In this document: piece by piece, positions 7,776-15,526 of the stretch
Layout of the letters: each line of letters opens with the position of its first letter
Numbering within the stretch: position 1 is the first letter of the stretch
Source: Chloroflexaceae bacterium
GTDB lineage: Bacteria > Chloroflexota > Chloroflexia > Chloroflexales > Chloroflexaceae
DNA: 34,380 nt
Reading direction: 5' to 3'
Assembly (NCBI GenBank): GCA_012031225.1
Contig: JAAUTZ010000038.1
Coordinates: 1 to 34,380, forward strand
Translations under genes and position numbers: made by a program
The notes under the pieces: model-generated
What the model was told of the DNA's origin: nothing
Database searches by the model: none
Seen by the model: the letters and a program-made list of their open reading frames with translations, nothing else

Positions 7776-8828
7776 ATGCCGCCTCCCCCCGCCCCAATCC
7801 TGCACGCCACCGATCTATGCATTGGCTATGCGGGTACGCCGCCGCGCACAGTTGCCAGTGGCTTGCAGCTGCGCCTGCACGCCGGCGAATTGGTTGCCCT
7901 CCTAGGCCCCAACGGAGCGGGCAAATCCACACTGATCCGCACGCTGGCGGGCATGCAGCCCCCGCTGGCCGGCACGGTGCAGCTTGATGGGGTTGATCTC
8001 ACGGCACTGCCTGCCCGCGAACGCGCCCGCCGCCTGAGTGTCGTGCTGACCGAACGTCCGGCGGTGGAGCAACTGCTTGTGCGTGATCTGGTGGCATTGG
8101 GGCGCCACCCCTACACCGATTGGTTTGGCAACCTTAGGGCGGCAGACCATATCACGATTGAACAATCGCTGGTGGCCGTGGCGGCTCTCGAATTGGCAGA
8201 TCGCCCCTTCCACACCTTGAGTGACGGCGAACGCCAGCGCGTGCTGATTGCACGGGCACTGGCCCAAGAGCCGCGCCTGCTGATCCTCGATGAGCCAACC
8301 GCCTTTCTCGATTTGCCGCGCCGCGTGAGTATGCTGCATTTGTTGCGCCGCTTGGCCCACCGCACACGGCGGGCGATTCTGCTCTCAACCCACGATCTGG
8401 AACTCGCCCTGCACACCGCCGATCTGCTCTGGCTGCTGGATGAGGACGGCACCCTGTACACTGGCGCACCCGAAGATTTGGTGCTAGCGGGCACACTGGC
8501 GCGGGTATTTGCCCGCGATGGGGTGGTGTTTGATGGGCAGAGCGGGAGCTTTCGTAGCCCCGCGAGTAGCCACAGCACAGCCCACCTGCACGCGCAGGCG
8601 GTGCCCGCATTGTGGCAAATCTGGACCGAGCGGGCTTTGCAGCGCGGCGGGGTGCAGGTAGTAGCCGCCCAGACCCCCGCCGCATGGCAGATTACGCTTG
8701 TGCCGAGCGACACCGCGCCTGATGCGATGGTCTGGCGGGTACAGCCCACCACCGCCGCCGCGCCCCCCGTGACGTGCGCCTCGCTGTATGCGCTGGTGCG
8801 GCATGTCGTTGGGCGAGATGCGCCCTAG
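7776..8828 (+). CDS. ABC transporter ATP-binding protein, BtuD/FepC-like, with C-terminal extension
   Basis: A 350-residue ATPase partner of the upstream permease. Walker A is GPNGAGKS (residues 44-51), the signature is LSDGERQRV, Walker B is RLLILDEPTAF, and the switch His is in LLSTHDLE. The normal FepC-type domain ends near VFDGQSGSFRSP (about residue 260). About 90 further residues follow (HAQAVPALWQIWTERAL to VRHVVGRDAP) with no domain I recognise. The ATG at 7776 is chosen because it would overlap the repaired permease stop; the in-frame codon at 7716 would overlap the permease by 26 bases even as it stands. No substrate-binding protein gene is adjacent. Confidence 0.9.
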   Translation: MPPPPAPILHATDLCIGYAGTPPRTVASGLQLRLHAGELVALLGPNGAGKSTLIRTLAGMQPPLAGTVQLDGVDLTALPARERARRLSVVLTERPAVEQLLVRDLVALGRHPYTDWFGNLRAADHITIEQSLVAVAALELADRPFHTLSDGERQRVLIARALAQEPRLLILDEPTAFLDLPRRVSMLHLLRRLAHRTRRAILLSTHDLELALHTADLLWLLDEDGTLYTGAPEDLVLAGTLARVFARDGVVFDGQSGSFRSPASSHSTAHLHAQAVPALWQIWTERALQRGGVQVVAAQTPAAWQITLVPSDTAPDAMVWRVQPTTAAAPPVTCASLYALVRHVVGRDAP

Positions 8829-8902
8829 CCCCCTGTGCTATACTGCATGATAGCGGCGAGCCAAGCTGATATACGGCGGCCCACCGCCTCAAGGAGCAGC
8901 CG

Positions 8903-9511
8903 ATGGCAACCAACGAGACGTACCAACTCGCGCATGCCCTCGCCGATGTGCTACCAGCGCAGGGCACATGGACGGCGGCGGACTATTGCTGGCTCACGGA
9001 GCGCACCAACCGCCTGATTGAATTGGCAGATGGGCGTTTGGAGGTGTTACCGATGCCGACTGAACAGCACCAACGGATCGTGCTGGCCCTGTACCGCCTG
9101 CTCTATGCCTACATCCTCGCCACCCACCCGCACGGCATCCTGCTGGTGGCTCCGCTGCGGCTGCGGCTTAGCCCGCACCGCTACCGTGAGCCAGACCTGC
9201 TCTACCTGCACGCGCCCGACGATCCGCGCCGCACCGACACCCACTGGGATGGGGCGGATCTGGTGCTTGAGGTGGTTAGTCCGAGCAATGCCGAGCTGGA
9301 TCAGGTGACGAAGCGACGCGAGTATGCCGCGCACGGTATTCCCGAATATTGGATTGTAGACCCGCTCGCAGCCACGTTGACGGTGCTGGTACTGCCCGAT
9401 CAGCAGCACGCCTACAGCGAACATGGCTGCTTTCGCCCCGGTATGCTCGCCACCTCGCCAACATTCGCCGGACTACAGCTAGATGTGCAGACGGTATTCG
9501 GTGGGGCGTAG
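8903..9511 (+). CDS. Uma2 family protein (DUF820, PD-(D/E)XK fold)
   Basis: A 202-residue Uma2-family protein, a group with a restriction-endonuclease-like fold that is highly multiplied in Cyanobacteria and Chloroflexota and whose function remains uncertain. The family pattern is clear: IELADGRLEVLP near the start, REPDLLYL, then DLVLEVVSPSN, and KRREYAAHGIPEYWIVDP. The acidic residues of REPD and LVLEVVSPSN would form the nuclease-like active site. A ribosome site (AAGGAG) precedes the ATG by a normal distance. It starts 74 bases after the ATPase gene and may have its own promoter (TATACT at 8839-8844). No toxin or antitoxin partner is next to it. Confidence 0.88.
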   Translation: MATNETYQLAHALADVLPAQGTWTAADYCWLTERTNRLIELADGRLEVLPMPTEQHQRIVLALYRLLYAYILATHPHGILLVAPLRLRLSPHRYREPDLLYLHAPDDPRRTDTHWDGADLVLEVVSPSNAELDQVTKRREYAAHGIPEYWIVDPLAATLTVLVLPDQQHAYSEHGCFRPGMLATSPTFAGLQLDVQTVFGGA

Positions 9512-9516
9512 GCGTT

Positions 9517-9579
9517 GGGGTCAGGTGCTAGGGATCAGGGGTCAGGTGCTAGGGGTCAGGGGTCAGGTGCTAGAGGTCA
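9517..9579. repeat. Three tandem 21-bp repeats
   Basis: Three head-to-tail copies (9517-9537, 9538-9558, 9559-9579) with core GGTCAGGTGCTAGG. Copies 1 and 2 differ at one base and copy 3 differs from copy 2 at one base. They lie just downstream of the Uma2 stop. Confidence 0.9.
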
Positions 9580-9595
9580 GATCAGGCAGAGGAGC

Positions 9596-9631
9596 GGGGA
9601 TAGGGTACAAAGCTGCCATAGCCCTGTCCCC
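9596..9631. terminator. Hairpin between convergent Uma2 and DJ-1 genes
   Basis: GGGGATAGGG (9596-9605) pairs with CCCTGTCCCC (9622-9631), ten pairs with one G-U wobble and a 16-base loop. An alternative uses AGCGGGG/CCCCGCT (9593-9599, 9634-9640). It probably acts as a terminator or transcript-end stabiliser for both genes; no U-run follows. Confidence 0.45.
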
Positions 9632-9657
9632 TGCCCCGCTTGCTGAACACGAGCCGC

Positions 9658-10239
9658 CTATAGCTCGATGCGTGTACCGAGCAGCTTGAGGAACTGATTG
9701 ATGAGGTCGGGATGGGTGGGCCATGCTGGGCCACTCACGAGATTGCCTTCAGTGTGGGCTTGGCTCGCGGGGATGTCTACGAACTTGCCGCCCGCACGGG
9801 TGACATCGGGGCCGCAGGCGGGATAGGCGGAACACTCGCGCCCTTCGAGTACGCCTGCCGCCGCAAGCACTTGGGCCCCGTGGCAGATCGAGGCGACGGG
9901 CTTGTTGGTCTCAAAGAAGTAGCGCACCATCTCCAGCACACGCGGGTTCAGGCGGATGTACTCCGGCGCACGCCCACCGGGAATCACGAGTGCGTCGTAA
10001 TCTTCCGCCCGTATCTCATCGAAGTTGGCATTCAAGACAAAGTTGTGACCGGGCTTCTCGCTGTAGGTTTGGTCGCCCTCGAAATCGTGAACAGCCGTGC
10101 GGACGAACTGGCCACTGGTTTTTTCGGGGCAGACGGCGTGGCACACATGCCCCACCGCTTGCAGCGTCTGGAAGGGAACCATCACTTCGTAGTCTTCGAC
10201 ATAATCACCGACGATAAACAGGATGTTTTTGGCAGCCAT
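9658..10239 (-). CDS. DJ-1/PfpI family protein
   Basis: A 193-residue member of the DJ-1/PfpI (class I glutamine-amidotransferase-like) superfamily. Members act as proteases, glyoxalase/deglycase-type stress proteins or chaperones. The nucleophile elbow is [10 protein letters not shown], with Cys119 followed by His120, and the upstream Glu/Asp region is [12 protein letters not shown] (Glu near residue 15-18). [15 protein letters not shown] is also typical of the PfpI branch. The ATG at 10239 ([12 protein letters not shown]) is preceded by AGAGGAG and is preferred to an in-frame codon at 10299. No signal peptide is present. Substrate or stress role cannot be decided from sequence. Confidence 0.9.
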   Translation of the reverse strand: MAAKNILFIVGDYVEDYEVMVPFQTLQAVGHVCHAVCPEKTSGQFVRTAVHDFEGDQTYSEKPGHNFVLNANFDEIRAEDYDALVIPGGRAPEYIRLNPRVLEMVRYFFETNKPVASICHGAQVLAAAGVLEGRECSAYPACGPDVTRAGGKFVDIPASQAHTEGNLVSGPAWPTHPDLINQFLKLLGTRIEL

Positions 10240-10327
10240 TGGCACATCTCCTCTTGGTGGTCTTACATTGATACACCGCATTGGGCCAGTGCTATTCATA
10301 GCGCACTAGCATTACTTTCATAGTGCT

Positions 10328-10339
10328 TTTAGTATACCA
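10328..10339 (-). promoter_or_regulatory. Extended -10 promoter for the DJ-1/PfpI gene
   Basis: On the minus strand TGGTATACT reads as an extended -10 (TGn-TATACT; the hexamer is 10331-10336). No good -35 is visible, as is usual for extended -10 promoters. The start codon lies about 90 bases downstream. Confidence 0.4.
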
Positions 10340-10485
10340 TACGAATGAGGCAGGTGAGGGGCGGACTTGGGCAACCGAGCCGCACGAAACGCGGCTGGTT
10401 GCGAAATATCCGTGAACTAGCCGTACCGGTTACGCGCCTGCCCTCCCCCCTGCGAATTGCACTAGGCAGGGTGAGGAGAATGTAG

Positions 10486-10491
10486 TATAAT
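10486..10491 (+). promoter_or_regulatory. -10 box placing the dehydratase transcript start at its ATG
   Basis: A perfect TATAAT ends six bases before the ATG at 10498, so transcription should begin at or within a base or two of the start codon. The only ribosome-site-like word (AGGAG, 10474-10478) lies upstream of the -10 box and would not be in the mRNA. Confidence 0.6.
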
Positions 10492-10497
10492 CATCAG

Positions 10498-11481
10498 ATG
10501 ACAGAAACACCGTTCACCCTTGACAGGTTTGCTGCTGCCCGCCAGCGCATTGCGCCCTATGTGCGCCATACGCCCATGCTGCCTGCACCCTTGCTGCACC
10601 ACGATAGCCCGCATGGGCTACAGCTCAAGCTCGAAAATATGCAGATCGCGGGGTCGTTCAAGGTACGCGGCGCATTTAATACCCTGCTCAGCCTTGAACC
10701 CGAACAGCAGCAGCGTGGGGTCGTCGCGTCGTCGGGCGGCAATCATGGGCTAGCGGTGGCGTGTGCCGCGCAACGCTTGGGGATCCCCGCCACGATCTAC
10801 CTGCCTGCCACAGCCACCCCAGATCGGGTTGCCCGCATTCACCAATTCGGGGTTGATCTGGTCACGCACGGCACATCATGGGATGAAGCCCACGCCCGCG
10901 CCCTTGCCCACGCCGAAGCAGATGGGCTGGCGTATGTGCATCCGTTTGACGATCCCCGCACTGTGATCGGGCAGGGCACGCTGGCGCTGGAACTGCTCGA
11001 TGATCTACCCGATCTGGATTGCGTGGTGATTGCGATTGGGGGAGGCGGCTTAATCGCAGGCATGGCGGCCGTGCTGAAGCAGAGCCGCCCGCAGATCCGC
11101 ATCATTGGGGTCGAGCCGAAGGGCGCGGCAAGTATGCACCACAGCCTGCAACGCGGCTTTGCCGAGCGGCTGCCGGAGCCATCCAACACGATTGCCGATA
11201 CGCTCGCGCCGCGCAAAGTGGGGGATTATACCTTTGCGTTGGCGCAACAGTATGTGGATACGGTGGTGCAAGTAGACGATCTGGCAATGGTGCATGCGAT
11301 GCGCTGGCTGTGGCGCGAGTGCAACCAGCTGGTTGAGCCAGCTGGGGTAGCGGTCATCGCCGCCCTGCATAGCGGTGTCGCCGATCTGCACGGGGCGGTT
11401 GCGCCGGTTGCTGTAATCTGTGGCGGCAACGCAGCAGCGGGCAGCGTGTTCGAGCTGTACCAGCAGGCGATTCGGAGCTGA
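10498..11481 (+). CDS. Threonine/serine dehydratase (PLP, fold type II)
   Basis: A 327-residue pyridoxal-phosphate enzyme of the threonine dehydratase / serine racemase family. It deaminates L-threonine to 2-oxobutanoate, and/or serine to pyruvate. The Schiff-base lysine is K55 in GSFKVRGA, the cofactor-binding loop is SSGGNHG (78-84), and the phosphate-cradle Gly loop is GGGG (181-184). There is no C-terminal ACT regulatory domain, so it resembles the short catabolic type rather than the isoleucine-feedback-controlled IlvA. Near the C-terminus VICGGNAA fills the usual SGGN position with Cys for Ser. It is followed after 20 bases by the M20 peptidase gene. The transcript appears leaderless. 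Confidence 0.9.
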   Translation: MTETPFTLDRFAAARQRIAPYVRHTPMLPAPLLHHDSPHGLQLKLENMQIAGSFKVRGAFNTLLSLEPEQQQRGVVASSGGNHGLAVACAAQRLGIPATIYLPATATPDRVARIHQFGVDLVTHGTSWDEAHARALAHAEADGLAYVHPFDDPRTVIGQGTLALELLDDLPDLDCVVIAIGGGGLIAGMAAVLKQSRPQIRIIGVEPKGAASMHHSLQRGFAERLPEPSNTIADTLAPRKVGDYTFALAQQYVDTVVQVDDLAMVHAMRWLWRECNQLVEPAGVAVIAALHSGVADLHGAVAPVAVICGGNAAAGSVFELYQQAIRS

Positions 11482-11501
11482 ACAGGTAGGATACGCCACG
11501 C

Positions 11502-12866
11502 ATGCCCGGACACCTCAGTGCGAGCCAGATCACCCCGCACCGTGATCGCTACATCCACGAACTGCTCACCTTCTGCCGCCAGCGCAGCATCTCTAGCACC
11601 GGCGAAGGCATGACCGCCATGAGTCAGATGGTGATTGAGCGGCTGCAACGGCTCGGCGCACGCACGAGCGTCTACACCGTTGGGCAGAGCTACCCCTTCA
11701 TTTTTGCCGAGATTGGGCACGGCCCACGCACGCTCCTGCTCTACAATCACTATGATGTGCAGCCTGCCCGCCGTGAAGATGGCTGGCAGCACGACCCCTT
11801 CGAGCCGGAGATTCGAGATGGGCGCGTGTATGCGCGGGGCGTTGCCGATAACAAAGCCAACCTGCTGTTCCGCATCCAGAGCATCGAAGCCTACCTCAAG
11901 GCCCACGGCGAACTGCCGCTGCGGGTGTGTTTTCTGATCGAAGGGGAGGAGGAGATCGGTAGCCCCCACATCGAACGCTTTGTGCAGCAGCACCGCGAGT
12001 TGATCGCGGCCGATGGCTGTATCTGGGAGGTGGGGCGCAGAGGCTTTGACAATCGCCCGTTGATCTATCTCGGGATGCGCGGCATCCTGATGGTGGAACT
12101 GAGCCTGATGGCCGCCGCCAACGAGATCCATTCGTCGTGGGCCAATATTGTCGAGAACCCCGCCAACGCGCTGCTGGATCGGCTGCGGGCGGTGCTGGAT
12201 ACGCTGAGCGACTCCGCCGGAAGGCCGACCTTCGGCGGCTTGCTCGATGAACTGCCCCAACCATCCGCCACCGATCTGGAGTTGATTGAGCGCATCCCGT
12301 TCGATCTGGCCACGTTTCAGGTCGAGCGCGATGTGTTGCTCCGGGCCGATGTGAGCGATCCGCGTGATGCCTTGCGCCGCCTGTTCTTCGAGCCAACCTG
12401 CAACCTGTGTGGCTTGAGTGTGGGGCACGGTGCGCTCGGCATTAAGACCGTTGTGCCCAACCGGGCCGTGGCAAAGCTCGACCTGCGCCTGCCACTCGGA
12501 CTCACCCCAGATCTCGTCGAAGCTCGGCTCCGCACGCACCTGCACACACACGGCTTCGATGATGTGCATGTGCAACGTTTGGGCGCGTTGCAACCCGCCC
12601 GCACCAATCCCGATGCCGAGATCGTGCGCGTGACGAGCGCAGCTGTCCAGACGGTGTACGGGGTGGAGCCGATCATCTACCCCACCATGCCTGCTTCGGG
12701 GCCAATGTACGAGCTGTGCCACGCACAGGGCATTCCCGCGCTGACATTTGGGGCGGGGCACGCGGGTGATAATGTGCATGCCGCCAATGAGAATATCTAC
12801 CTCGATGATTACTTTCAGGCGCTCCAAGCCTTTGGCGATCTGCTCTGGCGGTTCGGGCAGAGCTAG
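11502..12866 (+). CDS. M20 family metallopeptidase (dipeptidase/deacylase-like)
   Basis: A 454-residue M20 (ArgE/DapE/carboxypeptidase G2-like) zinc hydrolase. Metal-site residues are visible in order: His83 and Asp85 in NHYDVQP, Asp116 in GVADNKAN, and the Glu pair 149-150 in EGEEEIGS; the last His is expected in FGAGHAGDNVHA. The lid domain follows the first metal cluster, as usual for the family. The family hydrolyses dipeptides, N-acyl amino acids or carbamoyl groups; NHYDVQP and the length favour the dipeptidase branch. The ribosome site is weak (TAGGA about 12 bases before the ATG). It lies 20 bases after the dehydratase and is probably co-transcribed, suggesting amino-acid catabolism. 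Confidence 0.9.
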   Translation: MPGHLSASQITPHRDRYIHELLTFCRQRSISSTGEGMTAMSQMVIERLQRLGARTSVYTVGQSYPFIFAEIGHGPRTLLLYNHYDVQPARREDGWQHDPFEPEIRDGRVYARGVADNKANLLFRIQSIEAYLKAHGELPLRVCFLIEGEEEIGSPHIERFVQQHRELIAADGCIWEVGRRGFDNRPLIYLGMRGILMVELSLMAAANEIHSSWANIVENPANALLDRLRAVLDTLSDSAGRPTFGGLLDELPQPSATDLELIERIPFDLATFQVERDVLLRADVSDPRDALRRLFFEPTCNLCGLSVGHGALGIKTVVPNRAVAKLDLRLPLGLTPDLVEARLRTHLHTHGFDDVHVQRLGALQPARTNPDAEIVRVTSAAVQTVYGVEPIIYPTMPASGPMYELCHAQGIPALTFGAGHAGDNVHAANENIYLDDYFQALQAFGDLLWRFGQS

Positions 12867-12952
12867 CGCGGCACAGTAGCCCGATCCCCGTTCGCCCCCT
12901 ACCTACGGCGTGCTCGTGCAGCTTCAGCCCTGCCGCGTATTGCAGCTCCCCC

Positions 12953-12981
12953 TTGACAATCGTTGATTGATCACGTATTAT
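12953..12981 (+). promoter_or_regulatory. Sigma70-type promoter for the VOC gene
   Basis: A perfect TTGACA (12953-12958), 17 bases, then TATTAT (12976-12981). It gives a leader of about 40 nt with a strong ribosome site AGGAGGGAG (13018-13026) before the ATG at 13029. Confidence 0.75.
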
Positions 12982-13028
12982 AAGAACATAAGTTCAGGTG
13001 GTTTATTACTCACGCATAGGAGGGAGCA

Positions 13029-13430
13029 ATGGCGAATCGGATTAGTCACGTCACCTTATACGTCCACGATCAGGATGAAGCAGCGGCTTTTTACACCGAG
13101 AAGATGGGCTTCAAGAAGCTTTTTGACGAACCGATGAGTGAGGATCTCCGTTGGGTTACGGTAGGGTTGCCGGGCGACTCTGTGGAACTCGTGTTTGAGC
13201 CGCTGGCGTGGCGTGCAGATGATGCAGAATTTGTTCGGCGTGCAACTGACATCATCGGCTATCAAGAGCTTCTTCTTCACGTAGATGATTGCCACGCGCT
13301 GTGTGCGGAGCTACAAGAACGCGGGATACCGGCAGAACTGACTGAGGAGCCGTGGGGTATTCAGGCTACGGTGCGGGATCTGTATGGTAATATGATTACG
13401 CTTATCCAACCTCCGCAGATGGATGCCTAA
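13029..13430 (+). CDS. VOC superfamily (glyoxalase/dioxygenase-like) protein
   Basis: A 133-residue single-module VOC protein. The two beta-alpha-beta-beta-beta repeats are visible: ISHVTLYVHDQDEAAAFYTEKMGFKKL and then ELLLHVDDCHALCAELQERGI ending in DLYGNMITLIQPP. Potential metal ligands are the His of SHVTLYV, the Glu of VELVFEP and the His of LLLHVDD, with Gln rather than Glu at the last site (TLIQ). The reaction is not predictable; resistance-type thiol transfer, lyase and dioxygenase activities all occur in this fold. Its base composition is visibly more AT-rich than its neighbours, and its promoter and ribosome site are unusually strong, so recent acquisition or high expression is possible. 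Confidence 0.85.
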   Translation: MANRISHVTLYVHDQDEAAAFYTEKMGFKKLFDEPMSEDLRWVTVGLPGDSVELVFEPLAWRADDAEFVRRATDIIGYQELLLHVDDCHALCAELQERGIPAELTEEPWGIQATVRDLYGNMITLIQPPQMDA

Positions 13431-13503
13431 CACCTGCATTCCGTTTGTTTGATGCTTCATGACGCTACCTTGCAGGCCTGCCCTGCACTTCCAATTCCAC
13501 CAG

Positions 13504-13529
13504 AGAGCCGTGCTTAATAGTACGGCTCT
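13504..13529 (+). terminator. Hairpin after the VOC gene
   Basis: AGAGCCGT (13504-13511) pairs perfectly with ACGGCTCT (13522-13529) around a ten-base loop, about 75 bases after the VOC stop. Only a short T/A stretch follows, so it is a weak terminator candidate. Confidence 0.45.
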
Positions 13530-13559
13530 TATCAAACTCGCGCCACAGCCCCGCGCCTC

Positions 13560-13588
13560 TTGACAAACCGACAGTTTAGTGCTAAACT
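13560..13588 (+). promoter_or_regulatory. MarR promoter with overlapping palindromic operator
   Basis: TTGACA (13560-13565), 17 bases, TAAACT (13583-13588). The perfect palindrome AGTTTAG-TG-CTAAACT (13573-13588) covers the end of the spacer and the whole -10 box, the expected position for a self-repressing MarR-type operator. The -10 ends seven bases before the ATG at 13596. Confidence 0.7.
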
Positions 13589-13595
13589 TCAGCCT

Positions 13596-14051
13596 ATGGA
13601 TGAATATCATGAACATAGCCCCCACTTGAAGCGCGGCGTGCGGCTGGCGAGCGTCTTGGCATGGGTGCGGCTGGCGCGGGTGTTCCAGAAGATCAGCGCG
13701 ATCTCGGCCCGGCAATTCCGCGAATTTGACCTGAGCCAAGCCCAATTCGATGTGCTGGCCCAGATCGGCCCAGCCGAAGGGCTGACCCAGCAGGAGCTAG
13801 CCCGTAAGCTCCTCGTGACCAAAGGCAATATCTCGCAACTGCTGGCCCGCATGGAGCAACACGGCTTGATCGAGCGTGTGCAGGATGGCCGCTGCAACGG
13901 ACTGCACCTGACGGCCACCGGACGCGAGCTAGCCCACACCGTTGTGCCGCAGCACGAAGCCCTGATTAGCGGACTGCTTGCCCCCCTGAGCGAAGACGAG
14001 CAGCGCGAGTTGCTGCGCCTGCTCCGCAAGCTGGATCGCGGGCTGGCGTGA
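13596..14051 (+). CDS. MarR family transcriptional regulator
   Basis: A 151-residue winged-helix regulator. Helices before the DNA-binding part (VLAWVRLARVFQKISAISARQF) form the dimer region. The winged helix follows: LSQAQFDVLAQIGPAEGLTQQELARKLLVTKGNISQLLARMEQHGLIERVQD, the standard MarR pattern with recognition helix NISQLLARMEQ and wing ERVQDGRCNGLHLTATG. An in-frame TTG at 13560 coincides with the -35 box and cannot be the start; the ATG at 13596 (MDEYHEHSP) is chosen. No ribosome site is present and the mRNA should be leaderless. It faces the methyltransferase gene. The upstream VOC gene could be part of its regulon, but only its own operator is seen. Confidence 0.9.
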   Translation: MDEYHEHSPHLKRGVRLASVLAWVRLARVFQKISAISARQFREFDLSQAQFDVLAQIGPAEGLTQQELARKLLVTKGNISQLLARMEQHGLIERVQDGRCNGLHLTATGRELAHTVVPQHEALISGLLAPLSEDEQRELLRLLRKLDRGLA

Positions 14052-14120
14052 TCGGGGGATCGGGGGATTGGGCGGCGGCTGACAGCCCGCACCAGTAACG
14101 AGCATGGCCATAGCTTGGGG

Positions 14121-15251
14121 CTAAACGTTCTGGAACACGAAGATGTACTCGTGCTTGAAGATGTAGAAGCCGCCCATCAATGCCCGATACCGCCAGAGCT
14201 GCTGCTGCGTGCGTTTGCCCGTTGTCTCCTCGAAATTCTTCACCACGATGCTCTTGAGCATAAAACCCTGCTGCTGCACCGCTTGCATCGTCTGAAAGCC
14301 GAGCGGGACCCACTCGCCCTTCACATACTTGTCGCCAATCACCAGTGCAAGGTAACGGCCCCGTTCGAGCACGGGCTGCACCTGTGCTGCAAGCTGGCTC
14401 ATGCGCTCCAGAAAAGCATCGAGCGAGGCCGCATTGGACAAGTCGTGTGGATCCTCGCTGAACTTGATAATGTCGAAGTAGGGCGGGTGCATCAGCACCA
14501 GCTGCACCGTCTCGCGCCCATACGCCCGCAGCAGGGCGGGGTAATCTGTGCGGGTGCTATCGCCCACGACAATCTCGGCCTGTGTGCCATATGGGTTTGG
14601 CTCGGAGGCAATCCGCTGGCGCGCCGCCGCCGCCACAGATGCTTGCAGTTCGATGCCGAGCGTATTGCGCCCAAGCCGTTGCCCCTCGATCAACGTTGTG
14701 CCTGATCCCGCAAAGGGATCCAAGACCCAATCGCCCAGCTTGGTGTAGCGGCGCATCATCTGGTGCGGAATCTGCGGGATGAAGTTGCCCCAGTAATCTG
14801 CCATATGTGCGCCCGATGAGTCACGCCGATCAATGACCCACAGGCTATCGGTGAGAATATCATCGTACTCTTTCCACCGATTCAGATTGATGTCGTTGAT
14901 TGCTGAGGTACGTTCCTCGCTGATGCTTTTGACCAGCCGCTCAATGTAGTAGTGGGCGCGTTCCGTAGTGTGCGCGGCGACAATCTGATCGAGGGCTTCG
15001 TGCAGGTGTGTACGCAGCATGGCAATCATCGCGGGCGAATTGGCTGCGGCGGGCGGCGGGGTTGTCGCTTGATCGAGGGCGGCCCGGATGCGCTCAATCT
15101 GGGCGGACACGGCCGCCTGCGTGGTTTCGGCCAGTGCTTGCACCAGTTCATCGAGCAGGGCGGCACGCGGCAGGTACAGCAGATCGGGCACGGGGGAAGC
15201 GGCGGGCTGCACCAATTCATCAAACAGTGGTATCGGGTCTTGTGTTTCCAT
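14121..15251 (-). CDS. Site-specific DNA methyltransferase (N4-cytosine/N6-adenine type)
   Basis: A 376-residue amino-methyltransferase. The AdoMet-binding motif I is DPFAGSG (178-184) followed by RLGRNTLGIEL, and the catalytic motif IV is HPPY (255-258), a variant of the usual (D/N/S)PP(Y/F). Motif I precedes motif IV. A conserved block NRWKEYDDILTDSLWVI and YWGNFIPQIPHQ lies just before motif I. The first 110 residues are helical and Ala/Gln-rich, possibly for dimerisation or target recognition. The ATG at 15251 has AGAAGGGA upstream; longer in-frame extensions to 15434 have poor composition. No restriction endonuclease is recognised nearby, so it looks like a solitary methyltransferase. 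The target sequence is unknown. Confidence 0.85.
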   Translation of the reverse strand: METQDPIPLFDELVQPAASPVPDLLYLPRAALLDELVQALAETTQAAVSAQIERIRAALDQATTPPPAAANSPAMIAMLRTHLHEALDQIVAAHTTERAHYYIERLVKSISEERTSAINDINLNRWKEYDDILTDSLWVIDRRDSSGAHMADYWGNFIPQIPHQMMRRYTKLGDWVLDPFAGSGTTLIEGQRLGRNTLGIELQASVAAAARQRIASEPNPYGTQAEIVVGDSTRTDYPALLRAYGRETVQLVLMHPPYFDIIKFSEDPHDLSNAASLDAFLERMSQLAAQVQPVLERGRYLALVIGDKYVKGEWVPLGFQTMQAVQQQGFMLKSIVVKNFEETTGKRTQQQLWRYRALMGGFYIFKHEYIFVFQNV

Positions 15252-15497
15252 TGTTCCCTTCTCGCTCGTGGGCAGGTCTCGAAGTATTGTAGCATGGGCT
15301 ACGATATATAGCACACCCTTACGCCTTGTATTTTGCCGCGCCATAGCCACCACACGCCACGCCCAAACCGCTTGCGCGATCCTAAAAAACACAGCGGTCC
15401 CGCGCTTGCCCAAGAGAAGCCATAGATGCGCCATCCGTGTCAGGAGAATATGCTATACTACACAAGCAAGAAAACTTATAAACATCGTCCGTATTGA

Positions 15498-15503
15498 TAT
15501 AAT
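15498..15503 (+). promoter_or_regulatory. Putative -10 box of the unrecognised gene at 15527
   Basis: A perfect TATAAT 24 bases before the ATG at 15527; the -35 region (CTTATA, 15475-15480) is poor. AGGGGA precedes the ATG as a ribosome site. Confidence 0.4.
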
Positions 15504-15526
15504 TCGCAACATGTAGGGGATGCCGT

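Noticed and set aside
14052-14075. Short GATCGGGG direct repeats after the MarR stop.
   Set aside because: Only two and a half imperfect copies and no stem; too short to support a feature.
15252-15434. An N-terminal extension of the methyltransferase (MAHLWLLLGKRG...).
   Set aside because: Poor composition and no ribosome site; AGAAGGGA precedes the ATG at 15251, and the extension overlaps the promoter region of the divergent gene.
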